Assembly: GCF_052180215.1 (NCBI RefSeq)
Contig: NZ_CP197471.1
Span: 2,390,001 to 2,454,000, forward strand
DNA length: 64,000 bases
Origin: Pseudoneobacillus sp052180215
GTDB taxonomy: Bacteria; Bacillota; Bacilli; Bacillales; Cytobacillaceae
Reading direction: 5' to 3'
Shown: positions 33,171 through 41,489 of the stretch, piece after piece
Numbering within the stretch: position 1 is the first letter of the stretch
Layout: the number at the start of each line of letters is the position of its first letter
Program-made: the position numbers and the translations under genes
The notes under the pieces: model-generated
The model's database searches: none
Seen by the model: the letters and a program-made list of their open reading frames with translations, nothing else
What the model was told of the DNA's origin: nothing

Positions 33171-34053
33171 TCGTAATCTCTTTAACATGCTTAAGTTTTT
33201 CCGGATTTCTAACAATATATATTTCTTTCATTTGTTGATTATCAACTTGAAAACAAATGACTGTTTTGATATGGTTTTGGTCAATTGTTAGCAGCCCTGT
33301 TTGACCATTAATATTAACAAGCTTAAGGGTTGGGTCCGTATAAGTAGTAGTTTGATTATACTGTTGAAGAAGATTGGTTATAAAACGTAGGACAAGTTTG
33401 CTTGAAACTACTGGTTTAAGAGCCGCATAAACTTTTCCTCCACCATCAGAAAATAATACAACGTCTCGAGCTAATAGATCTTCTATTTGCTGGATGTTAC
33501 CATTATTTAATGCGGATATAAAGGTATGAATAATCGTTTCATGACTTTCATTTGGTATTCCGGTGTTTTCTAAACTTAATGGTGGTAATTTATCTTTAAC
33601 CCGACTAAAAATTTTTCTACAATTGTTCGCATTCTTACCAACAATCTCAGCAATAGCACTATAATTGTAATCCAACACTTCGCGAAGGATAAAAACAGCT
33701 CTTTCAATTGGATTTAATTTTTCTAATAAAACTAATAGCGCAAAAGAAATGCTTTCTTCCTTTATTAGCTCTGAATAAGGATGATTTTCTTGAATAATGA
33801 GCGGTTCCGGTAACCAAGGACCAATATAAACTTCCCGTTTTTTCCTAGCTGATTTAAGAAAGTCTAGACTGTGATTGGTTACCATTTTACAGAGGTATGC
33901 TCTTGGATTATCAAGATTTTCAACATCTTTCTCTCTTGCGTGTAAGTATACATCCTGTAAAATATCTTCAGCATCTGAAACAGTTCCAGTCATTCTATAG
34001 GCAATAGAAAAGAGTAGTGGTTGATTCCCTAAAAAGAGTTCTGTTAATCCCAT
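33166..34053 (-). CDS. ECF41-type sigma factor with SnoaL-like C-terminal domain
   Basis: 295-residue sigma factor. Region 2 lies at about 5-70 (AYRMTGTVSDAEDILQDVY), region 4 at about 100-155 (LNPIERAVFILREVLDYNYS). The C-terminal 130 residues form a SnoaL-like domain with the two ECF41 motifs: DGGGK at 203-207 and NPEKL at 283-287 (family form NPDKL). In this group the fused domain replaces an anti-sigma factor and modulates activity. It follows the NAD(P)H dehydrogenase-like gene by 22 nt; an ECF41-type promoter precedes that gene, so the pair should be autoregulated. GGAGG precedes ATG. Confidence 0.92.
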   Translation of the reverse strand: MGLTELFLGNQPLLFSIAYRMTGTVSDAEDILQDVYLHAREKDVENLDNPRAYLCKMVTNHSLDFLKSARKKREVYIGPWLPEPLIIQENHPYSELIKEESISFALLVLLEKLNPIERAVFILREVLDYNYSAIAEIVGKNANNCRKIFSRVKDKLPPLSLENTGIPNESHETIIHTFISALNNGNIQQIEDLLARDVVLFSDGGGKVYAALKPVVSSKLVLRFITNLLQQYNQTTTYTDPTLKLVNINGQTGLLTIDQNHIKTVICFQVDNQQMKEIYIVRNPEKLKHVKEITN

Positions 34054-34075
34054 TTTTATATACCTCCCTTCCTAC

Positions 34076-35239
34076 CTATTTAAAAAATAAACTTGCTAGA
34101 TCCCAAGTATACTCCCGAATTTCCGCTCCGATTTTACCGGTAATGGTAAAATTAATTCCCCATCTCTGAGTCCAAACAAACCCATCATTTGGACCCAGAC
34201 CAATACAATATAGATTTGGCATGGACTTGTGCTTACTCGCTTGAATTCCTTTTAAATCATCCTTAATAATTTTTGCGAGTTTTTGAGCTTGCGCAATGGC
34301 TTCTTTACAAGTCATTCCTGCAGCGACACCTGTTTTAGGATCAACAATAAATGCACAATCCCCAATGGCATAAATATTTTTGTTATGACTAAAATGGTAG
34401 CTTGAATCTGTTTCAATTTTTCCATCTCTATTTAATGAAAGCCCCATTGTTTTAAGGCAGGGATTTGGTTTTAATCCCACTGTCCAAATGCAATAATCTG
34501 CTTCCATCATTCCACCGTCAGCTAGGTAAACTTTATCCTGTTGAAATTCTTTAACTTCGGCATAATGATGAATGGATACTCCTAATCCTTTTAATCTATT
34601 TTGTAAACGTTGGCTAACTTTAAATGGGAGGTCATTTAATAATCTTTGATTCTTATTAAATAGCATTATTTCAATATTTTCTGGAGATATTCCTTTATTA
34701 TATGCCTCTTTTTTTAGCCAATGTAATAATTCGGCAGAGGTTTCTATTCCAGTAATTCCTCCACCAACGATGGCCACACGAAGTTTTTCTTTTCCTGAAA
34801 TTAGTTGAAGTAAATCCTCTCTGGTTTTTTGTGCATTTTGAATACTACAAAGAGAGATACCGCCTCTATTAGGGTAAACTTCAGATACAATACTTCCTAA
34901 AGCAAGAACCAAATAGTCGTAATGAATGGTAATCGATTCATCTGATTTCAATTTAACTGTGATTTCTTGATCTAGTTGTTGAATAGTAGTTAACTCACCC
35001 TGGATAAATTCTATTTCAGATCCACAATAGGATTCCAATGGTACATGTAATGAACTTATATTGTCCTCTACGATTGCCTTGAACAACTTTACCTTTTTAA
35101 AATGAAAGCTATTTTTATCAATTAGTATTATTTTTATTTCATTATTAAGTCGACCAGAAAATTCATTTTTTAATTGTTTGATAAGATTAATTCCTGCATA
35201 ACCGCCACCTAAAATAACAATCGTCTTTTGTGTATTCAT
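34076..35239 (-). CDS. NADH dehydrogenase-like FAD oxidoreductase (ECF41 target)
   Basis: 387-residue flavoprotein with two dinucleotide folds: VILGGGYAGINLIKQL at the N-terminus for FAD and VAIVGGGITGIETSAEL near 155 for NAD(P)H; DYCIWTVGLKPNP and IYAIGDCAF complete the pattern of type II NADH dehydrogenases such as YumB/Ndh. No C-terminal amphipathic membrane helix is obvious except the short SLFFK end. As the 'oxidoreductase' member of the COE genes known beside ECF41 sigma factors, it is the likely target. Function in redox stress is inferred. Confidence 0.85.
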   Translation of the reverse strand: MNTQKTIVILGGGYAGINLIKQLKNEFSGRLNNEIKIILIDKNSFHFKKVKLFKAIVEDNISSLHVPLESYCGSEIEFIQGELTTIQQLDQEITVKLKSDESITIHYDYLVLALGSIVSEVYPNRGGISLCSIQNAQKTREDLLQLISGKEKLRVAIVGGGITGIETSAELLHWLKKEAYNKGISPENIEIMLFNKNQRLLNDLPFKVSQRLQNRLKGLGVSIHHYAEVKEFQQDKVYLADGGMMEADYCIWTVGLKPNPCLKTMGLSLNRDGKIETDSSYHFSHNKNIYAIGDCAFIVDPKTGVAAGMTCKEAIAQAQKLAKIIKDDLKGIQASKHKSMPNLYCIGLGPNDGFVWTQRWGINFTITGKIGAEIREYTWDLASLFFK

Positions 35240-35276
35240 AATATCAACTCACTCCTAAATTGATTATTTTAAATAA

Positions 35277-35303
35277 AACGATTTAGAAGTGGATTTTGTG
35301 ACA
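35277..35303 (-). promoter_or_regulatory. ECF41-type promoter
   Basis: Minus strand TGTCACA (35297-35303), exactly 16 nt, then CGTT (35277-35280). The published ECF41 consensus is TGTCACA-N16-CGTC, so this is 10 of 11 specified bases. It lies 38 nt upstream of the oxidoreductase ATG. The -35 is also half of TGTGATTTGTCACA, a small palindrome. Confidence 0.8.
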
Positions 35304-35315
35304 AATCACAATACT

Positions 35316-36572
35316 CTATGCCATTTCTTTTTCTAAATGTAAGGATTCATTAAATACTTTTTGAGGCGTTCCAAAAAAGTAATTAAAGAGTAAAACTGCC
35401 GCACCTAAACACAAACTTGCAATCGTAAATGCTAAGCCATACCCATAATAATTTCCTAGTGAAGAAACCATCTGCATGCTTAATGGGCCTGCTATCCCAA
35501 TTCCCACCATAGAAGCCATAAAGCCAACACTATGGGTAAGTCCCCGAATATGTTGAGACGTCTTCCCCATGACTATTTTGGATTGAATCGGGCTCATCGC
35601 AAATAGTAAAGCGCGGAAACATAAAAAGGAGATTGCACATATCCAAATGTTTACCGAAAAGGCTAGCGTAATAAGACAAGGAATCGCTATAGTTTGGAGA
35701 ATAAATATCACTTTCATTTCACCATATTTTGTTGTAATGTATGGATTGATAAAAATCATGATGACTGTCATCAAAACAGCACCTGACATAAACAAACTTA
35801 TGTGTGAAGAAGCTAAGTCAAAACGATTCACTAAAAATAAATTAATATAAGGAATACTTAAACCGTTTCCAATCCCCTCAATTAGTTTAACCCCAGTAAA
35901 TTTGACTACAAAATGATGAGTGTTCCAAGAAAATGGAGAAAGTAAACGTTTCCTTACTGTTTGATTTTTTTCTTTATTTGGTTTAACCATCATTAATGGG
36001 ATTCCACTCATAAAAAGAACGACTGATGCAGAAATAATAACCATCTGAAAACTATGAATTGCTGTAAGAGAGAATGTGGAAGCTAACTTATCAGCTATGA
36101 TTCCTGAACCAAGAGTACCAAAAAACATGAATAAATTTCCTGATCCAAATGCTAAGCTAAAAAGCTTTACTCGTTCCTGTTCCGAAGAATGCTCCGTTAA
36201 TAGTGGAACAAACATCGTATTGGTAAAAGACTGTCCCATGCCAATAACAATTCCCCACATGCAAAGTAAAAGAGGTGAAGAGGTTGTTAATCCACCAATA
36301 TAGCCAATAATTAAAACAACGATTCCAACTTGTAAAACCCTTTTCGGACCGAATTTATCAGCCATTAATCCACCTATTACCGAAAAGATTGCATAGGAAA
36401 AATAACTTGTCCCCGAAATTCTCCCTATCATATTTAATGAAATAAATTCCATTAAATATAGGTTATATAAAACACTATACACACTTAAACCTAAACAAAA
36501 TAGGACATTCCATAACAGAATCAATTTAAGAGATTGATTAAAATTATATTTTTGAAACGATCGTACTTTCAT
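35316..36572 (-). CDS. MFS transporter
   Basis: 418-residue major facilitator with 12 predicted helices. Loop 2-3 reads GGLMADKFGPKRVLQVG (motif A); the central loop is basic (KPNKEKNQTVRKRLL). AGGGAGAGG precedes ATG. It is divergent from an HxlR regulator, with a shared intergenic region of 151 nt that holds a palindrome, so control by that regulator is likely. The gene ends 76 nt before the ECF41 target gene and has no obvious terminator there. Confidence 0.84.
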   Translation of the reverse strand: MKVRSFQKYNFNQSLKLILLWNVLFCLGLSVYSVLYNLYLMEFISLNMIGRISGTSYFSYAIFSVIGGLMADKFGPKRVLQVGIVVLIIGYIGGLTTSSPLLLCMWGIVIGMGQSFTNTMFVPLLTEHSSEQERVKLFSLAFGSGNLFMFFGTLGSGIIADKLASTFSLTAIHSFQMVIISASVVLFMSGIPLMMVKPNKEKNQTVRKRLLSPFSWNTHHFVVKFTGVKLIEGIGNGLSIPYINLFLVNRFDLASSHISLFMSGAVLMTVIMIFINPYITTKYGEMKVIFILQTIAIPCLITLAFSVNIWICAISFLCFRALLFAMSPIQSKIVMGKTSQHIRGLTHSVGFMASMVGIGIAGPLSMQMVSSLGNYYGYGLAFTIASLCLGAAVLLFNYFFGTPQKVFNESLHLEKEMA

Positions 36573-36657
36573 TCATACCTCTCCCTTCTATACTTAATCT
36601 TAAGAAGGAATAATCCCCACAACAAGTAGGCACTTTTTTGTATCCACTTTTCTGCAA

Positions 36658-36687
36658 AAATGGTACTCATTGGAATAAATACCATTT
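36658..36687. promoter_or_regulatory. Inverted repeat AAATGGTA-N14-TACCATTT (HxlR operator candidate)
   Basis: Perfect 8-bp arms with a 14-nt spacer in the divergent region between the MFS gene and the HxlR gene, 37-66 nt before the HxlR start. Confidence 0.6.
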
Positions 36688-36723
36688 ATAATAATATTAG
36701 CTGTAAAGGAAGGTGGCTGGTGT

Positions 36724-37077
36724 ATGAAAAAGTATTATTGTCCCGTAGAGGTCACAGTGGATACAATAGGAGGAAAATGGAAGTCACGTATATTATGGCA
36801 TTTAAGTCAGCGTAACTATCGATACGGAGAGTTAAAAAAGTTAATTCCTGAGATAACAAAAAAGATGCTTTCCCAAGCATTAAGAGAACTTGAAAATGAC
36901 GGATTGATTATAAGAACTGAATTTAATGAAAAAGTTTTAAAAGTAGAATATTCCCTTACAGAATATGGTCAAGAATTAAAGCCTTTATTAACCTTTATGA
37001 GTACATGGGGAAAAAGTCATCTAGAAAAAATAAAAAAAGAAATAAGCGTGGAAAACAATATAAAGGAAAGTATATAA
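36724..37077 (+). CDS. HxlR-family regulator, Cys6 redox-sensor candidate
   Basis: 117-residue winged-helix dimer. CPVEVTVDTIGGKWKSRILW and the wing segment ENDGLIIRTEF are the family signature. Cys 6 sits exactly where YodB and CatR of B. subtilis carry their thiol sensor; there is no second Cys. It is divergent from an MFS exporter and upstream of a quinone oxidoreductase, the usual company of quinone-sensing HxlR proteins. AAGGTGG precedes ATG. Regulator type is sure, the signal is inferred. Confidence 0.88.
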   Translation: MKKYYCPVEVTVDTIGGKWKSRILWHLSQRNYRYGELKKLIPEITKKMLSQALRELENDGLIIRTEFNEKVLKVEYSLTEYGQELKPLLTFMSTWGKSHLEKIKKEISVENNIKESI

Positions 37078-37079
37078 AT

Positions 37080-37104
37080 CAGGAGCCTTCTTGGCTTCTT
37101 TTTA
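37080..37104 (+). terminator. Terminator of the HxlR gene
   Basis: AGGAGCC-TTCTT-GGCTTCT hairpin (one mismatch) followed by five T, directly after the stop. Confidence 0.7.
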
Positions 37105-37116
37105 ATAGAATCCATA

Positions 37117-37146
37117 TTATATCAGTTAGCTAGCAGCATGATATAA
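37117..37146. promoter_or_regulatory. Inverted repeat TTATATCA-N14-TGATATAA upstream of the quinone oxidoreductase
   Basis: Perfect 8-bp arms with a 14-nt spacer, the same geometry as the repeat at 36658-36687 but a different sequence, located in the 186-nt gap before the quinone oxidoreductase gene. Confidence 0.5.
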
Positions 37147-37263
37147 ATTTGATAGTTCGTTTCTATTTTAATAATTATCTAACAAAAAGGATGTTTAAAT
37201 TGTTTATGGAATATATAGAGTTTATAAGCAAATGAATGAACGGTTTTGGGGAGGTTGTTTACA

Positions 37264-38244
37264 ATGAAAGCTATATTAGTAACTGAATTTGGTGGACCAC
37301 AGGTAATGAAATATTCCGATATTCCTTTGCCTACTATAAAACCTAATCAAGTCTTAATTCGTGTAATAAAGACTTCTGTTAATTTTGCGGATATCAAATC
37401 TAGGTATGGAAAAAAAGGGGGCGGAAACATACCGTATATTCCTGGTATTGATGCTACAGGAATAATCGAAAGTGTTGGAGAAGCTGTTCAATCCCTTCAA
37501 ATAGGTCAGAGAGTTATTGCTTTCCCTCAAGGTGGATCATATTCAGAGTATGTAGTAGCAGATGAAGCACTTACTTTTGTTATTCCAGATTCACTTGATT
37601 TTGGCATGGCTGCTGCCTGTCCAATTGTCTCTTTTCTTTCCTATCAATTACTTATGGATATTGCTAGATTGGAAAAAGGTGAAACCGTTTTAATCCATTC
37701 AGCTGCCGGAGGGGTCGGCACAACCGCCATACAACTGGCAAAACTACTAGGTGCAAGTAAAATTATCGGTACTGTTGGCAATTCTAGTAAAAAAAATGTT
37801 GCCTTAGATGCTGGGGCTGACGAGGTCATTTGCTATACGGAGGGAAATTTTTCAGATAAAGTAAATGAAATTACCGATGGAAATGGTGTAAATATTGTAT
37901 TAGACTCCCTTGCAGGAAAAATAACAGAAGAAAGCCTAAATTGTCTTGCTCCTTATGGGCGTTTAGTTCATTTTGGAAATTCAAGCGGTAGTGTAGGGAA
38001 TATCCAAACAAAGGATCTTCATTCAAGCTGTCGTTCAGTAATGGGATTTAGTTTTGGAACTACACGTAAGTTGAGGCCCTATACCTTAAAAAACGTTGCT
38101 GAGCAGGTACTCCCTCTTATTGCCAATGGACAATTATCTATAAAAATCGGTGCCAATTTCCCTTTAAGCGAAGCTGCCCATGCACACGAGTGGATGGAAA
38201 GTAGAAAAAGTACAGGGAAAATACTGTTGGATGTTCAAGATTAG
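37264..38244 (+). CDS. NADPH:quinone oxidoreductase (medium-chain, zinc-free)
   Basis: 326-residue QOR-type reductase. MKAILVTEFGGPQVMKYSD is the typical start; nucleotide motif HSAAGGVGTTAIQLAKLLGA near 147-166; VNFADIKSRYGKKGG replaces the zinc-binding region. The start at 37264 has GGGGAGG 9 nt ahead; the frame opens six codons earlier with TTG but that overlaps the ribosome site. With the HxlR regulator it suggests a quinone or electrophile detoxification group. Confidence 0.88.
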   Translation: MKAILVTEFGGPQVMKYSDIPLPTIKPNQVLIRVIKTSVNFADIKSRYGKKGGGNIPYIPGIDATGIIESVGEAVQSLQIGQRVIAFPQGGSYSEYVVADEALTFVIPDSLDFGMAAACPIVSFLSYQLLMDIARLEKGETVLIHSAAGGVGTTAIQLAKLLGASKIIGTVGNSSKKNVALDAGADEVICYTEGNFSDKVNEITDGNGVNIVLDSLAGKITEESLNCLAPYGRLVHFGNSSGSVGNIQTKDLHSSCRSVMGFSFGTTRKLRPYTLKNVAEQVLPLIANGQLSIKIGANFPLSEAAHAHEWMESRKSTGKILLDVQD

Positions 38245-38256
38245 AAAGAATTGTAT

Positions 38257-38288
38257 AAAAAAACGACAGTATCATCACTGTCGTTTTT
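38257..38288. terminator. Bidirectional terminator
   Basis: AAAACGACAGT-ATCATC-ACTGTCGTTTT between convergent genes. Confidence 0.92.
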
Positions 38289-38297
38289 AGACCATCT

Positions 38298-39557
38298 TTA
38301 AAATGCTGTTACACACAACGGCTTTGGCAAATGAACAAAGATTCGTTGTAAAACGGTTAAATATTTTAGATCATTTATCGTTAATTTACCAAAATCATAT
38401 AGAGTCCGCGGAGTTACCGCCCCCAACATGAGAGAGGAAAATTCAGCTATCTTTAATTCAACTTCAACTTCGGATACGGTAGAATCAGATTTAAATATTG
38501 TACCATTTTTAAAATCTAAAATGACCTTTTTAGATTCCTGCGGCATAAAGTCATCTACAATATAAAAGCCAACTGTACAGGTTTCTGAATGAAAGGAATA
38601 ATTACTTAAATGATCAATAAAAGTATCCATATCGATAATCCGGTACATTAAACCAGTACCAGAAGTGTTTGTTTCATGATAGACACTGGGTATGAGATGA
38701 TTAGAATCATTCCTAGGATCTGAGATCAAATATTCGATTGCATCATCCTGAGTTGTAAGTGTCACTCTATTTATTTGATCATCTTGTGTATGTAAAAAAT
38801 AAGTTAATTTAGATAACGCTTCTGGGTTCTCATAAATCATTTCGTGTACAACGAGATTATGGTAAATAAAATTACTCTCACTCATTTTCTTAAAAGAAAA
38901 TAGCATATAACTTTCTAGCCTATCTCCATTCATATAACCAACCAATTTATGATCAGGGTTCCTAAACATTAACTCAATATCACGATCCGTTTTAAACATC
39001 ATTCCATGAGTCTCTTTTGCATAACGGTTATAGCAGTCTTTGATGAAAGTTTTATGAGACTGATCTAGAAACATGAGTCCATCTTTATTATTTCCTTTTG
39101 GAAAACTTGATGGTTTAATATGGTATTTGTTCATTTTGGTTCCATGACCAAATCCCATTTTTTTATAAAAATCAGGTCGAAAAGGATATAAAGAAAGCAA
39201 TGAAGTTCTTTTTTCTTTAAAATGATCGATAAAATACTCAATTAACTCTTTTGCTACATGCTCTTTTTTATGAAGTAAATCCACTGCTACTTGGCCTACC
39301 CCACCAACATCTACTATTTGAGAATATAAATTCATTTTAAAGTAATGTAACCTCATGCCACCTACTATTTTTCCTTCACGAAATAAACCATAAAACTCAA
39401 TGGCATCTTCATTTCCTTGAAGCTGAGTCATATTGTTTATCATTCGTTCCTTAAATTCTGGTGTGTTTTGGACAACAGCAGGATAGGCATTTAGTGCAAT
39501 CTCAACAAACTTAGGAATTTCAGTCACATCTAATTTTCTAATTATACTTTTCATCAT
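38298..39557 (-). CDS. Eis-like GNAT acetyltransferase
   Basis: 419-residue three-part acetyltransferase: two GNAT folds (about 1-130 and 145-285) and a C-terminal SCP2-like domain (about 295-419). The acetyl-CoA motif region VGGVGQVAVDLLHKKEHVAKEL and the C-terminal carboxylate position near AF are as in Eis/YokD-like proteins. It follows another GNAT gene by 20 nt. Aminoglycoside or polyamine acetylation is known for Eis relatives; the substrate here is unknown. Confidence 0.83.
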   Translation of the reverse strand: MMKSIIRKLDVTEIPKFVEIALNAYPAVVQNTPEFKERMINNMTQLQGNEDAIEFYGLFREGKIVGGMRLHYFKMNLYSQIVDVGGVGQVAVDLLHKKEHVAKELIEYFIDHFKEKRTSLLSLYPFRPDFYKKMGFGHGTKMNKYHIKPSSFPKGNNKDGLMFLDQSHKTFIKDCYNRYAKETHGMMFKTDRDIELMFRNPDHKLVGYMNGDRLESYMLFSFKKMSESNFIYHNLVVHEMIYENPEALSKLTYFLHTQDDQINRVTLTTQDDAIEYLISDPRNDSNHLIPSVYHETNTSGTGLMYRIIDMDTFIDHLSNYSFHSETCTVGFYIVDDFMPQESKKVILDFKNGTIFKSDSTVSEVEVELKIAEFSSLMLGAVTPRTLYDFGKLTINDLKYLTVLQRIFVHLPKPLCVTAF

Positions 39558-39577
39558 TTAACCTCACCTTTCCGTGA

Positions 39578-40456
39578 CTACATTTCTTTCATCATAAATA
39601 CTTGATTCACGAACGGCTTAAAACCAAGATTTTTTAATACACTATATGTCTGATTACTTTGGTGAGTTGGTAAATTAGGGATTACTCTTCGAATATCCTG
39701 ATGGAATGAAGAAAATACCTGGTGAATTAAATAATTAATGACTTTTTCTCCGTCCTGTATGGTAGGATTAGCCTCACACTGAAACAATACTGTACTAACA
39801 TGTTTACCCTGCTCATCGAAATTTCGACGATAATAGGCATATGCAAGTACTTCACCAGAAAAATCTTTTAATAGTAAGCCTTCTCCATCCTTTGCACTCT
39901 GCCAACTTGTTTGCCATGGATGCATCCCTTTATAGAATGAAAGATGACCGATTTGTTGTGGCATCACCCTTTCTATTATAAAGTTCTTATTTTCAGGAGT
40001 ACTGAGTTCAGGGACTATTCCCTTTAATTCTAAATATTCTAAGTCGTCCACTATTCGGTAACCCATTTTTTCATAGAGGGCAATGGCTCTTTTGTTATCG
40101 CTGATTGCTTCTAAAGTTGCAAAATGGACCCCTTCCTCTTTATAAATCGAAAGTGTGGCTTCCATTAATTCTCTGCCGACGCCTTTATTCCGTAAATGAG
40201 AGGCAACTCCAGTGCCTCCGTTCCAAGCTATTTTTTGTTTATTGAATAGGCGAACTCCATTTTTTATGATTCCAATTGGTTCACCTTCTTGAAAGGCTAC
40301 AATCGATAAATCAAGTGATAAACCCTCTAAAACTAGACGATTTACAAATTTTTCAGCTGTGGTTGTTGCATCAAAATAATATCCCTCAAAACCTACATTC
40401 CATGCTTGAACCCCTTCTTCTATCGTACATTCTGTTAATCGTTTAATCGTGATCAA
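39578..40456 (-). CDS. Tandem GNAT N-acetyltransferase
   Basis: 292-residue protein with two GNAT folds. The N-terminal one is complete: GTGVASHLRNKGVGRELMEATL for acetyl-CoA and AISDNKRAIALYEKMGY. The C-terminal one is degenerate. I start at TTG 40456, where GGGGG lies 7 nt ahead (protein begins ITIKRLTECT); an ATG nine codons upstream has no ribosome site. First gene of a pair with the Eis-like enzyme. Confidence 0.82.
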   Translation of the reverse strand: MITIKRLTECTIEEGVQAWNVGFEGYYFDATTTAEKFVNRLVLEGLSLDLSIVAFQEGEPIGIIKNGVRLFNKQKIAWNGGTGVASHLRNKGVGRELMEATLSIYKEEGVHFATLEAISDNKRAIALYEKMGYRIVDDLEYLELKGIVPELSTPENKNFIIERVMPQQIGHLSFYKGMHPWQTSWQSAKDGEGLLLKDFSGEVLAYAYYRRNFDEQGKHVSTVLFQCEANPTIQDGEKVINYLIHQVFSSFHQDIRRVIPNLPTHQSNQTYSVLKNLGFKPFVNQVFMMKEM

Positions 40457-40560
40457 TTTTCTTCCCCCTTTACTCTTATTCATTACCCAAGAAGTATACC
40501 GACTGTTCAGTTTATTTAATTATATGTACTATTCAAAAAATTATCAATATTAAGTTTAAA

Positions 40561-40598
40561 ATAAAAGTGTTGTTCATGATGAACAACACTTTTATTTT
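40561..40598 (-). terminator. Terminator of the NAD salvage operon
   Basis: AAAAGTGTTGTTCATGATGAACAACACTTTT, a 15-bp near-perfect hairpin with T run, directly after nadE. Confidence 0.92.
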
Positions 40599-41428
40599 TA
40601 CTTCCACCAATCATCGAACACTGTAATAGGTCCTTGTCTTTTGTGCTCTGATTTTAAATACCAGTTTTCAATTTTTTCTTTGCTAGTTTTATTTACTTCC
40701 CTACCTTCTAGATAGTCATCAATTTCATCATACGTCACACCTAGGGCAACTTCATCTGGTAAGGATGGACGATCGTCTTCTAGGTCTGCGGTTGGAACCT
40801 TTAAATATAGATGTTCTGGGCATCCTAATTCTTTTAAAAGCAATTTACCTTGTCGTTTATTCAGTCTAAAAATTGGTACCATATCGGCTGCGCCATCTCC
40901 AAATTTTGTATAAAAACCTGTGATGGCTTCTGCTGAATGATCAGTCCCTAACACAATGCCCTTATAAGTACCAGCAATGCTATATTGAGTTTCCATTCGA
41001 TGTCTAGCCTTTACATTTCCTTTTAAAAAATCAGTTAGCTTTTTTCCCGTACCCTTTTCAACTGCTGCTACACTAGCATCTACAGCATCTTTAATATTCA
41101 CTACAACAACTTCACTCGGCTGAATAAATTGAATCGCATCCTGGCAGTCATCCTCATCTGCTTGAATACCATACGGTAAACGAACAGCAATAAATTTATA
41201 TTTATTTGTTCCAAGTTCCTCATTTAATTCATTTACCGCCACTTGAGCCAATTTTCCTGTTAAAGTCGAATCCTGCCCTCCAGATATTCCTAATATCATT
41301 GATTCTAAAAAGGAATATTTCTTTAGATAATTTTTCATCATATTTACACTTTTTCGAATTTCTTCTTTCGCATCTATTTCCGGCTTCGTTTTTAGCGCTT
41401 TAATTACTTCTGTTTGTAAACTACTCAT
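40598..41428 (-). CDS. nadE: NH3-dependent NAD synthetase
   Basis: 276-residue enzyme making NAD from nicotinate adenine dinucleotide, ATP and ammonia. PP-loop GISGGQDST near 46-54, GTDHSAEAITGFYTKFGDGAAD and the C-terminal KSEHKRQGP are hallmark segments. The start at MSSLQTE aligns with B. subtilis NadE; the frame opens four codons earlier. There is no glutaminase domain. Last gene of the operon, following pncB. Confidence 0.95.
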   Translation of the reverse strand: MSSLQTEVIKALKTKPEIDAKEEIRKSVNMMKNYLKKYSFLESMILGISGGQDSTLTGKLAQVAVNELNEELGTNKYKFIAVRLPYGIQADEDDCQDAIQFIQPSEVVVVNIKDAVDASVAAVEKGTGKKLTDFLKGNVKARHRMETQYSIAGTYKGIVLGTDHSAEAITGFYTKFGDGAADMVPIFRLNKRQGKLLLKELGCPEHLYLKVPTADLEDDRPSLPDEVALGVTYDEIDDYLEGREVNKTSKEKIENWYLKSEHKRQGPITVFDDWWK

Positions 41429-41489
41429 ATAGATGAACATTCCTTCCTATTGCCATTTCTACCTACTAGTTTTATTGATAATTCAATTG

